In this document: in pieces, positions 8,407 through 17,392 of the stretch
Layout: every line of letters starts with the position of its first letter
How positions within the stretch are numbered: position 1 is the first letter of the stretch
Assembly: GCF_009796285.1 (NCBI RefSeq)
Contig: NZ_CP047020.1
Coordinates: 9,486,001 to 9,550,000, forward strand
Source of the DNA: Streptomyces broussonetiae
Lineage (GTDB): Bacteria > Actinomycetota > Actinomycetes > Streptomycetales > Streptomycetaceae
Reading direction: 5' to 3'
Length of the DNA: 64,000 bases
The notes under the pieces: generated by a model
Seen by the model: the letters and a program-made list of their open reading frames with translations, nothing else
Database searches by the model: none
Told to the model about the DNA's origin: nothing
Made by a program: the position numbers and the translations under genes

Positions 8407-8571
8407 CCAGCACTTTCGCAACAGACCCTAGCTGCATAGGCTCGACACCAATGCACCTGAGACCACGAGCGACCCCTGCAGGGGATCTCGAGGCCGACAC
8501 TGGTACCTGCTTTGGGCTTCCGGCCCGTACCTCCCGGTCGGCCGGACCGAGTGAGAGGACGAAGATCTGCT

Positions 8572-9488
8572 GTGAAGGCGTGGGGAGTGTCGAGGGCCGA
8601 GAAGGAAGTCGTCCTGCTGGAGTTGCTCGAACCGTCGTCTCCCGGGCCCGGTCAGATCCTGGTGGCGGTGGAGGCGGCCGGGGTCGGCCCGTGGGACGAA
8701 CTGCTGAACGGCGCCGGCTGGGACGTGGGGCTGCGCCCCCCGGCGGCGCTGGGAGTGGAGGGCGCGGGCAAGGTGCTGGCCGTCGGCGCGGGTGTCACCG
8801 GGTTTGCCGTGGGCGACCGGGTGCTCGCACACGAGGCCCCCGCTGCCCCGGGGGAAGCGGCTTCTGGGCCGAACGCGTTCTGATCAACGCGGATGACGCG
8901 GCAGCCTGTCCGCCCGGGCTGGACGCCGTGCACGCGGCGGCGCTGCCGGTCAACGGACTCACCGCGGTGCAGGCCCTGGAGAAACTGGACCTCGGCCGAG
9001 GACAGCGGCTCCTGATCACCAACGGAGGCGGGGCCACCGGAGTCCTGGCCATCCAGCTTGCCGCGGCCCAGGGCATCGAGGTGACCGCGACCGCCTCTGC
9101 TGCCGCCGCGGAACGCCTGCGCGGTCTGGGAGCGATGGAGGCTGTCGACTACCACGACCCCAACTGGCCGGCCAGGGTACGCGGCGGGTTCGACGCCGTC
9201 CTCGTCATCGCCGCCGGCACGGCGGACGCCGCCCTGCCCTTGGTGCGGGACGGCGGCCGACTGTGCTCCCTGACCTCGGACGCGCCTGCGGAGGAACGAG
9301 GCATCACGAGTTGGGACCTCTACGTCGAACCCAACACCGCGCAGCTTGTCCGGCTGGCGGAGCAGGTCGCCGCGGGAACCTTGAAACTCGCACCGGAACC
9401 CCTGCCGCTGAGCGAGGGGCCGGATGCGTTCGCCCGGGTGGTCACTGGACGGGCCGGCGGCAAGAAGATCGTGCTCACCCCAGCATGA
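8572..9488 (+). pseudogene. zinc-type MDR (quinone oxidoreductase-like) gene, frameshifted
   Basis: A medium-chain dehydrogenase/reductase split over two frames. Frame one begins at GTG 8572 (VKAWGVSRAEKEVVLLELLE) and runs through ALGVEGAGKVLAVGAG and GDRVLAHEAPA. At the CCCCGGGGG run near 8848-8856 the reading frame changes. The second frame carries on with GGSGFWAERVLI, LPVNGLTAVQALEKL and the cofactor loop NGGGATGVLAIQLAAA, and ends GGKKIVLTPA. Joined, the parts give about 304 residues, the normal family length. One missing or extra base in a GC homopolymer explains the break, so a sequencing indel cannot be excluded. If real, the product is non-functional. Confidence 0.8.
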
Positions 9489-9649
9489 CCCGACCGGGCA
9501 CCGCCCGATTCCGATGCTGGGCGACGGTGCCCGCCAGGGCGCGATCGAGAAGTCGTCAGGCTGAGGGGGCGACCGAGGAGGTGCTGTCGGGGTTTGCTCA
9601 CGCCGGGGCCGCACCGCGGCCGCCACGGCAGGACGCAACCAGCACTGTC

Positions 9650-9990
9650 GCCGAGCACCGCTTCGGGTCGGCGTCGTGGACGTCCCGGCTCGCCGGCCAC
9701 GGGCGGGATGCCGTCGACGAGGGCGAGGGTCTGGCGGACGTCGTTGATGTTGGCCGCGGTGGTGATGTCCTTGAACGGAGTTCCCTTCCCGTCGCAGATC
9801 AAGCGGTGCTCACTGCCCGTCTTCCCGCGGTCGACCGGAGACGGGCCGGTGGCCTCACCCCCTTCTTTTCGCGCGGATACGGGAGGTATCCACGCAGGCC
9901 CGCGACCAGTCCAGCCCGTCGGCCGCGTGCAGCTCGGCGAGCAGCAGACGGTACAACCGGTCGAAGTGCGCGGGACGCACCCACGGCTTG
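9650..9990 (-). pseudogene. IS5-family transposase fragment
   Basis: Minus-strand frames give LDWSRACVDTSRIRAKR, GPSPVDRGKTGSEHRLICDG and ITTAANINDVRQTLALVDGI, then PGRPRRRPEAVLGD. These are hallmarks of the catalytic centre of Streptomyces IS5-type transposases. The fragment needs frame changes and lacks both the N-terminal third and the C-terminal third. It is a degraded internal piece. Confidence 0.75.
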
Positions 9991-10250
9991 TCACCCTGGG
10001 TGAGATGTTCCAGCACCGCCAGCGGATCAGCCGAACCGTCCGGTTTCGCGCCGATCGCCCGCGGGTCGTCCAGCGCCTTGATGAACGGGAAGTCCGGCAC
10101 GTTGTCCGGACCATCCGGCAGCCGCAGATGGCTGCGCCACCCCATCCCGCCGGCCACCCCGCGCACCTGGAACGCGGGCGGCTCGATCCCCTTGTCCGCA
10201 CTCAGCGCGCCGAACGCGAAGAACGACGGCTCACGTCCCCGCTGGGCGCA
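9991..10250 (-). pseudogene. fragment of a large unidentified protein gene
   Basis: Immediately upstream of the IS5 fragment, and in frame with part of it, lies a coding-like stretch: FFAFGALSADKGIEPPAFQV, GGMGWRSHLRLPDGPDN, VPDFPFIKALDDPRAIG and DPLAVLEHLTQGDKPW. It has codon use like a real gene but no start or end of its own. It reminds me of the large DUF6603-type proteins (glycine/proline strands, LRLP, FPFI), but this is weak. The junction with the transposase is a rearrangement point. Positions 10250-10511 hold nothing I can assign. Confidence 0.35.
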
Positions 10251-10511
10251 TATGCTGCGGCGACAGCGCTGCCGTGAAATGTGCCGGTGTCCACCAGCAG
10301 CACACCGCCCACCGCCAGGCTGTATCGGCTCTTGCTCGTCTTGAGGGGATGTCCTGAGTGCGTTGCGTCGTCGCGCCGTCCCGCCGATCCAATGCGGTCA
10401 GCCTCGCCACGCCGGCCTTCGGCCCCATCACCCTCGGCGCCCGGCAGGGAATACGTTTCCCTCTGCTGCTGACCAGACCGTGACCGGTGGTTCACAGATC
10501 ATTCCCTGGCC

Positions 10512-11339
10512 TCACTCGGCGCGCTGTCCGAGTCGCAGGACGCTCAGATATCGGCGTGATGCGCGGTCGCCCATCCGCTTGCGGATGCGCTCGGCGATGG
10601 CGTCGAGCAGGGGCTCACGGACGTCGTGGTCGAGGCTGCGATACAGCGACAACGAGCGAAGGTGATCGGCGAATCCGTCCCCGTTGAACCACTGAACGGT
10701 CGGGTACCAGCGCACGATCGTCGGGCCGAACAATCCTCCGGGATCGGCGACCAGGCCCCAGCCCTCGTTGGTGGTGCGCACGTCGTCCTCCAGCGGTGGA
10801 TGACCCCAGTCGGGATTCCCGGGACAGAACCGCTCGTGGAGATCGGCGGTCTCGGCGTACACCTCCGGCTCTCCCGGTCGCCGGACAACGACGTTGCCGA
10901 GCAGCGCCATCCAACCCCCGGGAGAGAGCACGTCGTGTGCTCGCTGCCAGCCAAGGGACGGGTCGACCCAGTGCCACGAGGACGCAGCGACGAGGACATC
11001 GAAGCGTCGACCGCGGTCGTCCCACTCCTCAAACGCCGACGTCTCGACTTCGACGTTGCGGAAGGAAGCGATCCGGTGGCGAGCGAGTGCGGCCATGTCT
11101 GCGCCCGCCTCGACAGCGGTCACTGAGCAGCCGAGCGTTGCCAGTGATCGCGTCGCCTGAGCGGTACCGCAGCCCACCTCCAGCACCGACGACCCTTCGT
11201 CCAGGCCGGTCGCGGCGACAAGGTCCGCGAACAACTCGTCCGGATACCCCGGCCGGACCCGGTCGTAGAGCTCCGGGACCTCATTGAACACCCGGCCGAG
11301 GTCCTGTGGATTCGGGTGCCTCTTCGGGTCATCGGTCAC
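10512..11339 (-). CDS. SAM-dependent class I methyltransferase
   Basis: A methyltransferase of about 275 residues. Motif I is SSVLEVGCGTAQATRSLA, followed by the acidic end of strand 2 (VTAVEAGADMAALAR), FDVLVAASSWHWVDP (motif IV) and LSPGGWMALLGN (motif V region). It belongs to the UbiE/Methyltransf_11-like group that acts on small molecules; the substrate is unknown. GTG 11339 is used as start because the conserved N-terminus (LGRVFNEVPELYDRVRPGYP) follows shortly after. An in-frame GTG at 11378 is an alternative. The gene is monocistronic and sits beside a broken GH65 gene on the same strand, whose decayed end overlaps its start region. Confidence 0.8.
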   Translation of the reverse strand: MTDDPKRHPNPQDLGRVFNEVPELYDRVRPGYPDELFADLVAATGLDEGSSVLEVGCGTAQATRSLATLGCSVTAVEAGADMAALARHRIASFRNVEVETSAFEEWDDRGRRFDVLVAASSWHWVDPSLGWQRAHDVLSPGGWMALLGNVVVRRPGEPEVYAETADLHERFCPGNPDWGHPPLEDDVRTTNEGWGLVADPGGLFGPTIVRWYPTVQWFNGDGFADHLRSLSLYRSLDHDVREPLLDAIAERIRKRMGDRASRRYLSVLRLGQRAE

Positions 11340-11399
11340 GAGTGCACAACCTATGAGGGTCGTCGACGGGGACGCCACTGGTTTGCCGGCAGCGGTGAC

Positions 11400-12415
11400 G
11401 TGCCGCTGGCGGTAGTTCAGAGAGGAACCACCGGTGGTCCTGTGTCGTCGGCTGTTCCTCCTCCTCGGCGGGCAGGCCCACCGGGCTTCGATCCGGCGGC
11501 TGTTGAGGCTCGGGGAGCATGGGTGAGGGCGGCATCCGACGGTCCACCGGAGCGTCGGCGGTCAGGGTCGTGGGCTCGCCGTGATGCAGCACGACCAGCG
11601 GTTCACCGTCCACCAGGCGGTAGCGCACACGGGACGGACCGACGTCCACCTTCAGTCTGCGTCCGCGTACCAGCAGCGTGAACGCCACCCTGGACAGTGC
11701 TTCCGGCAGGCGGGGCGCGAACGCCAGCTGGCCCTGGCTCCCTTCGTCGCCGACGTACCGGCGCAAGCCTCCCAACCCGCCGACCAGCGCGATCCAGGTC
11801 CCGGCGCGGGAGGCGAGTGCAGCCCGTCACGGGTGTTGTGCTCCAGGTCGTCCAGGTCCATCAGCGCGGCTTCGCCGAGGTAGGCGTAGGCCAGGCGCAG
11901 ATGCCCGGTCTCGGCGGCGAGCACCGCCAAACACGCTGACAACGAGGAGTTACGGACCGTCAGCGCGTCGTAATAGGCGAAGTTGCGTTCCTTCTGCTCA
12001 TCGGAGAAGGTGTCCGGGCACTCCATCATCGCCAGCACCACGTCGGCCTGCTTCACCAACTGCTTGCGATACAGGTCGAAGTAGGGGTAGCGCAGCAGGA
12101 GCGGGTGGTTCTCGGGAGGGGTCGCCTCGAAGTCCCAGCGCTGAAAACTCGTGAAACCGGCCGCCTGCTCGTGCACGCCGAGCGCTTCGTTGTACGGCAC
12201 CGCCATGCGGGACGCGGCGTCCCGCCACGCCGCGGTCTCCTCGTCGTCGACACCCAGCTCTGCGGCGCGTTCCGGATGACGCGCGGCAGCGTCCGCGGCC
12301 GAGACCAAGTTCTGTCGGGCCATCAGGTTGGTGTACAGATTGTCGCGGGCGATCGCGCTGTACTCGTCGGGGCCCGTGACGCCGTCGATGTGGAAGACGC
12401 CTTCCGCGTCGTGGT
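11400..12415 (-). pseudogene. GH65 glycoside phosphorylase (kojibiose/maltose phosphorylase type), truncated and frameshifted
   Basis: Only the C-terminal part of a GH65 enzyme remains. It starts at GVFHIDGVTGPDEYSAIARD, which contains the catalytic acid Glu of the TGPDEY motif, and runs through NLYTNLMARQNL, FQRWDFEATPPENHPLLLRY, KQADVVLAMMECPDTFSDEQ and DDLEHNTRDGLH. Near 11815 the frame changes, and LAGTWIALVGGLGGLRRYVG with the terminal beta-sandwich (VGPSRVRYRLVDGEPLVVLH) continues in another frame. The (alpha/alpha)6-barrel N-terminal half is missing. Intact homologues phosphorolyse alpha-glucobioses in the cytoplasm. The 5' break around 12415-12700 lies next to sequence without a recognisable gene. 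Confidence 0.8.
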
Positions 12416-12790
12416 GGTCGCCGGTTTGGCGGAGGCCGGCTTCGTCGAGACCTTCGATGGGCGGTCCTGTGCGGTTCGTCCTGTCGGACCAATCGGGGCG
12501 GGAGGTCGATCTGCATCCGCCGGCCTTCGGTGAGGACGGTTCGGCGGTGCAAGCGTCGCCGGATCCGGAACGTCCGTTTCCCTATCTTGCATCCTGTTTC
12601 GTCAGTGGCGTTGTCGCCGAGGCCGTGGTCCGACATGGCGCAACTGCGCCAGGCGTTCCGGATCGCCACACACCTTTGATCCTGGACCACTTTTGATCCT
12701 GGACTCTTGGCACAGCGAGCCTTGTTGTGCGCCTGCCAGCACCTGCTTACTCTGCGATCGAACCGACTTGTGAGTCTCTCGGGGGGCGAC

Positions 12791-14323
12791 ATGCACGGTG
12801 ATCTGCGTGCGGACACGGCGGCTGTCGGACGGATGCGACGCGCCGACGACGTGCTGGATATGCAGCGTGCCGCTCGAAAGGGCGGCACCAAGCCGGTGCT
12901 TCGCTGGCTGGCGCGCCGCACCGGTGCCACGGTCTTTCTGATGAACTCTGCCGGTACTCCGGCCCACCCATCGCACGCTCCCCTCGGCGTCGCCGAGCGG
13001 GGTCTCGCGTTGCGCGGTGCGCGAGAGTTAACTGAGCGGCGGCTGGGGTCCGTTGCCATCGACCAGGACGGACTCACCTGCATCGTCCTTCCTCTCGACG
13101 GATCGCGGGGTGTCGCGGCGCCCCTTCTCGCTGCCGTTGTGCCCCGGCCGACACCACCTGAACTGCCGCTCCTGCTCGCGGATGCCACATCCGTGCTGAG
13201 TCTGAACTGGCTGGCGGAACACACCCGGCGGAAGCAACGTCGGCTACGGATTGCCGAAGCCGGGACGCGCGAAGCAGTCCTGCATTTACTGCTGAACGGC
13301 CACACGTCCGTGGCGCGCCAGATCGCGGGGGCGCTGCGCCCGGCTCTTCCCGCGATGGTGCGCGTGTACGTCATCGAGGGTCCGCCGAGAGTTCGCAGCC
13401 AACTCGTCCGGAAACTGACCGATGCGGCCGAAGGCGCGTGGATCGTGCCATGCCCGGTGTACGCCGACCATCTCTTCATGCTTGCGCCCGGTGACGGCGC
13501 CCCGGCACGGATCTGGCCCCCCGAGCTGGCAGCCGCCTGCTGGATCGGAGAGAGCAGTGCCGTGCCCCTGCGGGAAACCGCCACTGGCTATGCTCAGGCG
13601 TTCCATGCTCTCGCTGCCGCACGCGGCCGCGCTGAACGGCAGGCCTCGTTCGCGGCCAGCCGCGACCTCGTACTGACCATCGGGCCCGCTGCGGCGGCCT
13701 GGGCCGAGGCCTTCCTCTCACCGATCCGTACCCACCGCGCCAGACGGACCCAGGATCCCGACAGCGCTGAACTGCTGGCCACCGCCGCGTCATGGCTCAG
13801 CTTCTCCTCCCGTGCGACGGCCCACCTGAGAATTCACCGCAACACCCTGAGCGCGCGTCTGACATGCATCCAAGAACTGCTCGGCTTGGACCTGCATCGG
13901 CTCGCCGACCAAGCCGCACTGGTACTCGCTCTGCGCACCATCGCCGCAGGGCTCCCGCCCTCGCCAGAGGGCGATGCCGCACGGGCGGGGGAGACGTTGC
14001 CCACCTTGGACGAGCTTCTGTTGCTGCCGCGCGTCGGGGCGTGGGCCCAACAACAGTTCCGTCCTGTCACCGCGCCCGACGTCCCGGCATGCATCGCGGA
14101 GACCCTCACCACTTGGCTACGCCTCGACGCACGCATCGGGCCCACCGCGACCGCACTGTCCATCTCGGCATCCGCCGTGCGCAAGCGTCTGACACGGAGC
14201 GAAGCACTGCTCGAACGCTCGCTTCTTCGGTCCCCCAGCGTCATCCATGACCAGTGGCTCGCACTACGCGCCCTCGACCTGGCCGAGCCGAGCGAAGTGC
14301 CGCGCCACCTTCCCGGCCTCTAG
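12791..14323 (+). CDS. PucR/CdaR-like helix-turn-helix transcriptional regulator
   Basis: A protein of 510 residues with a PucR-type C-terminal DNA-binding module: RATAHLRIHRNTLSARLTCI then QELLGLDLHRLADQAALVLA is the typical HTH_30 pattern of a start helix, NTL..R and an aromatic/Leu-rich tail. A second, weaker HTH-like segment lies at the very C-terminus (LSISASAVRKRLTRSEALLE). The first 300 residues (GAF-like or effector part) are poorly conserved. ATG 12791 follows GGGGGG closely; the frame is open upstream without gene-like content. Regulators of this group respond to metabolites and often activate a neighbouring pathway, but no partner gene is adjacent here. Confidence 0.75.
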   Translation: MHGDLRADTAAVGRMRRADDVLDMQRAARKGGTKPVLRWLARRTGATVFLMNSAGTPAHPSHAPLGVAERGLALRGARELTERRLGSVAIDQDGLTCIVLPLDGSRGVAAPLLAAVVPRPTPPELPLLLADATSVLSLNWLAEHTRRKQRRLRIAEAGTREAVLHLLLNGHTSVARQIAGALRPALPAMVRVYVIEGPPRVRSQLVRKLTDAAEGAWIVPCPVYADHLFMLAPGDGAPARIWPPELAAACWIGESSAVPLRETATGYAQAFHALAAARGRAERQASFAASRDLVLTIGPAAAAWAEAFLSPIRTHRARRTQDPDSAELLATAASWLSFSSRATAHLRIHRNTLSARLTCIQELLGLDLHRLADQAALVLALRTIAAGLPPSPEGDAARAGETLPTLDELLLLPRVGAWAQQQFRPVTAPDVPACIAETLTTWLRLDARIGPTATALSISASAVRKRLTRSEALLERSLLRSPSVIHDQWLALRALDLAEPSEVPRHLPGL

Positions 14324-14827
14324 GGGAGAGCATGATGACGCTAGGCCGTTGCCGAGGCCCTGATAGAGCTGGCCCACAAGGCGTAACGCTCGCCCCGGTG
14401 ACGGTCAAGGACCCCATCGATCGGAACATCCGCACGGTGGCCGACCCACTGGGGACTCAAGTGCGGTCGATCTGACGGTACTTCGGTGGGGCCGCGCTCG
14501 CCGAACGCCTCGCCACCGGGGCAAGCGGCTTCAAGGAGAGCACCCCGCTACGCCACAGCCCGCCACGGGATGCGTGCGGCCCGCCGGTACGCCACTGATG
14601 TGGCCGCATCCGGACTTGGCCCTTTCGGTGAGGCCCTGGCCGTGCTCGCACGGTGCATGCCCGGCGAGCGGTTCATCAGGGCCGCGTTCGCCGTGCCGGT
14701 CGCCGACCGCTACGGCACCGATCTGCCATCCGGCTACTGGCGCTGGAGGCGCCTCACACGGCCGCACGAGAAAGGACTGCGGCGCCGACCGGGTGGCCCG
14801 GCCGGCGCCGTGGTTGACCCGCGGCGG
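14324..14827. other. intergenic region without supported gene
   Basis: About 500 nt between convergent genes. A plus-strand frame over 14570-14910 (AARRYATDVAASGLGPFGEA, ALAVLARCMPGERFIRAAFA) has gene-like composition but no start codon with a ribosome site. It might be a relic of a larger gene. No terminator-like perfect hairpin was found. Confidence 0.4.
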
Positions 14828-15061
14828 TCATCCGTGCAAGAAGCCGTCCCCGTGAGCGCTGATGTGAGCCTCCAAGGCGGAGAGGGCGCTCTGCGTGGCG
14901 TCGGGTGTGCCTGAACCACGGCGTTCCGCGTAGTAGGCGGCGCCGAGTTTCCTGAGCAGGTCGTTCCCGGCTCGCTGCTGTTGGACCTCGTCGACTTTCT
15001 GTTTTCCCTGGGCGAGGGCGCTCTGGGCCTGTTCCTTGGCTCGGTCGAGGAATCCGGACAT
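14828..15061 (-). CDS. small conserved actinobacterial protein
   Basis: A 77-residue hydrophilic, helical protein (MSGFLDRAKEQAQSALAQGK, then QKVDEVQQQRAGNDLLRKLG, AAYYAERRG) of a type commonly found in Streptomyces genomes, whose function is unknown. The first half is Gln/Ala/Lys-rich and probably a long amphipathic helix; NDLLRKLGAAYYAE is the conserved core, and the end (ALEAHISAHGDGFLHG) is also characteristic. AGGAGA lies 6 nt before the ATG. The frame is intact and there is no operon partner. Confidence 0.75.
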   Translation of the reverse strand: MSGFLDRAKEQAQSALAQGKQKVDEVQQQRAGNDLLRKLGAAYYAERRGSGTPDATQSALSALEAHISAHGDGFLHG

Positions 15062-15194
15062 GGCAATCTCCTAGGTCGATGTAGTCAGTCAGTACCCAGA
15101 CCCGTCAGGCGTGATCCGAAGCCGGAGCAGCTTGCCCGGAACGAGGGACGACAAGCTGACACTACTGACCTTGTTGCCGTGATGTCGTCGTGGT

Positions 15195-15480
15195 GAGACC
15201 GGTTTCGGCGAGACGTCCATCAATGATGGTTGCTGCGGTACTGGATCTCGCGGAGGCCTTGTCCGAGGGCGCGTGGTCGAGGCCGGTGAAGGCGGTGTTG
15301 GCCTGGCTGCCGCGTCCCAGCAGTGACCAGATGCCTTCCACGGGGTTGAGGTCGGGTGCATGGGCCGGCAGTCCAACCTGCCCGCCGACACGGCGCTGGC
15401 CACCGTCGTGCACACCGCGAAACCGCGCCGGCGCATCGAGCACGACTACCGAGAGGAGGTCGCGAGCCCGCTGGGCCCGA
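15195..15480 (-). pseudogene. IS630-family transposase C-terminal remnant
   Basis: The minus strand carries LPAHAPDLNPVEGIWSLLGR, the conserved end of the DDE_3 catalytic domain of IS630-like transposases (the Glu of the DDE triad lies in NPVE), followed by QANTAFTGLDHA and IIDGRLAETGLT at the usual C-terminal positions. The upstream part is out of frame or missing. Sequence up to 15720 on the same strand may include more decayed transposase but cannot be assigned. Confidence 0.7.
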
Positions 15481-15728
15481 AACACCAGACCAAGCTCGGC
15501 CGAGCACGGATCGGCACACTGCGAGTACCGCAGTTTCTTGTTGTGCGTCTCCAGGTAGTCGATGAAATGATCCTGCAAGCGTGATGGCACCTGCCCCACG
15601 AGACCCATCCTGTCCAAAGTGACCTGTGGGCCGCGCAGCGCGTTGACTGCAATGCGCGCCGGGGCCGATCGACCTGTCGTAGAACACGGATACCGCTGGC
15701 CGCGTAAACCTGGCATCCAGTCCTTGTC

Positions 15729-15850
15729 CTAGGTGTATTGACCCGAAGCGTTGTCCACACGGCTGATCGGTGGGTGGCCGCCGAGTGCGGTGTGGCAGCG
15801 ATGGTGGTTGTAGGTGTGGAGGTGTCGACAGTCACGTAGCTCCCTGGGGC
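15729..15850 (-). pseudogene. IS481-family transposase C-terminal remnant
   Basis: The last 35 codons of an IS481-type integrase-fold transposase: RDCRHLHTYNHHRCHTALGG, HPPISRVDNASGQYT, stop at 15729. The YNHxRxHxALGGxPPISR motif and the NASGQYT end are diagnostic. No catalytic residues remain. Confidence 0.75.
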
Positions 15851-16029
15851 CGTGGTCACGCAATTCCTCAGGCGGTGCCGGCTCGTGATGCGGAGTCCGA
15901 CGGGTCATTGCTGTCCGTCCGGGTGTTTTTCGGGGACCCTGATGAACCGTGCATGGTCCCAGCCTGCCGTGAAGCCGCCTGCATCCGAATCCGGTTGCCG
16001 CTTCCTGGCCGGCTGCGCATCCTGCTGGG

Positions 16030-16893
16030 ATGCGTTTCTCCATCAACATCCCCAACTTCGGTGACTTCGCCGACCCCCGTAACGTCGCGACCGTTGCGGC
16101 TGCCGCCGAACAGGCCGGCTGGGACGGACTCTTCGTCTGGGACCACGTACTGCACCGGCAGCATCAGGGGCGTCCCTTCGGAGACCCCTGGATGCTGCTG
16201 ACCGCGGCCGCGCTGGCGACCTCACGGATCCGACTGGGCACCCTACTGACGCCGGTCCCCCGTTACCGTCCGCAGCAACTCGCCCGCCAAGTGGCCACCC
16301 TGGACCACCTCAGCGGCGGCAGGGTGACCTTCGCCGCGGGCCTGGGCGGTCCGATCGACGACGAATACCGCAGCTTCGGCGACACCGCCGAGCCGCGCCT
16401 CCTCGCCGAGCGGCTGGACGAGGGACTGGAACTGTTGCGGCGCTTCTGGTCCGGCGAGCCGGTGAATCACCACGGCCGGCACTACGAAGTCCGGGACGTG
16501 ACGTTGCTGCCCGCCACCGTGCAGCGGCCCGGTCCGCCGATGTGGATCGGCGGGTTCTGGCCACGCCGCCTGCCCATGCGGCGGGCAGCGCGATGGGACG
16601 GCGCGGTACCGCTCTTCGAGACGGCCCGGCACGGGCATGTGCCCGATGTGGCGGAGGTACGGGCACTGATCGGCTATGTACGCAAACACCGCACGACCGA
16701 GGCCGAGCGTCCCTTCGAGTTGGTGCTCGGCGGCGCCACGCCCCCGGACGCAGCGAAGGCCAAGGACGTGATCGGTCCGCTGTACGACGCCGGAGCCACC
16801 TGGTGGGACGAGCGACAGGTCCAGACCGGCCCCGCCCTGGATCTCCTCCCTCCGGTGCTGCGCCGCATCGAGGCGGGACCGCCGGTGGTCTGA
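16030..16893 (+). CDS. LLM-class (luciferase-like) flavin-dependent oxidoreductase
   Basis: A 287-residue TIM-barrel enzyme of the bacterial luciferase-like monooxygenase/F420-dependent reductase superfamily. The N-terminus MRFSINIPNFGDFADP, then AEQAGWDGLFVWDHVLHR, ALATSRIRLGTLLTPVPRYR, QVATLDHLSGGRVTFAAGLG and PMWIGGFWPRR are the standard conserved blocks. The cofactor could be FMNH2 or F420; it cannot be told from sequence alone. No ribosome site is strong before ATG 16030, but the first beta-strand starts there. The gene stands alone, converging with the group-D monooxygenase gene at 17393-18598 across a strong inverted repeat. Confidence 0.88.
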   Translation: MRFSINIPNFGDFADPRNVATVAAAAEQAGWDGLFVWDHVLHRQHQGRPFGDPWMLLTAAALATSRIRLGTLLTPVPRYRPQQLARQVATLDHLSGGRVTFAAGLGGPIDDEYRSFGDTAEPRLLAERLDEGLELLRRFWSGEPVNHHGRHYEVRDVTLLPATVQRPGPPMWIGGFWPRRLPMRRAARWDGAVPLFETARHGHVPDVAEVRALIGYVRKHRTTEAERPFELVLGGATPPDAAKAKDVIGPLYDAGATWWDERQVQTGPALDLLPPVLRRIEAGPPVV

Positions 16894-17118
16894 TCAGCCA
16901 CTCGAGGTTGTGCCGGACACGTTCAGCACCCCCCTGGGGAATCGTGACCGCGTGGGTGGGGAACTACATGAAGCTGATCATGTAGATCGTGGGGATCTTA
17001 CGGAGCGTCAGGATCCAGGGCCGGTGGCTGGTCGGTTTCTGACGGAAGGCCGATCCTGTGAACCCGGGCTGGCCGTGACATGTGGAAACGTGGCAGTCGG
17101 TCCTTGTGCGGGTTCCGT
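16894..17118. other. non-coding spacer
   Basis: No supported gene. The sequence leads into the strong inverted repeat at 17119-17165; a further 227 nt without a gene follow it before the end of the monooxygenase gene. Confidence 0.4.
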
Positions 17119-17165
17119 CGGCATCTGTCCGTCGGCTGGGGCGGCCTGCCGGCGGACAGATGCCG
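17119..17165. terminator. strong hairpin between convergent genes
   Basis: Arms CGGCATCTGTCCGTCGG and CCGGCGGACAGATGCCG pair over 17 bp with a single mismatch around a 13-nt loop. It lies between two convergent genes (ends at 16893 and 17393), so a bidirectional, U-tract-less terminator typical of Streptomyces is likely. The arm motif recurs in part at 19496-19525. Confidence 0.6.
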
Positions 17166-17392
17166 GCAGACCCCCAGCAGCGACGAACTACGCGGGCCGG
17201 CTCCGGCGTGGTTGGCCGCGGTCGATGATGTCGTGGTGCAGCAGGGCTCGCGGGAGCGACCGCCCGGCCCGGCCCGTGGATTTCGCCCGGAGCCGCCCAC
17301 TGGTGTCACGCCTGGCCGGAGCACCAGATGCCACGCCCGTTGGTCTCGGGTAGGAGCAGGGGTGCGTCCCGGCGTCGTCGGGCGCTGCGCGT

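Larger units (their letters stand above)
6814..8428. mobile_element. IS5-type element with MarR gene between its ends
   Basis: The left end (AGGGCGTGTGTCGGAAGTGG, 6814 onward) and the right end, read in reverse complement (AGGGTCTGTTGCGAAAGTGC, up to 8430), are imperfect 20-bp inverted repeats, both flanked by CTAG-like sequence. Inside are a transposase with a stop and a frameshift, a MarR regulator on the opposite strand, and the last 100 nt of a second, divergent IS5-type transposase next to the right end. The arrangement fits either a passenger-carrying IS or a fusion of two related elements after a deletion. The outer ends are inferred from the repeats. Confidence 0.5.
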
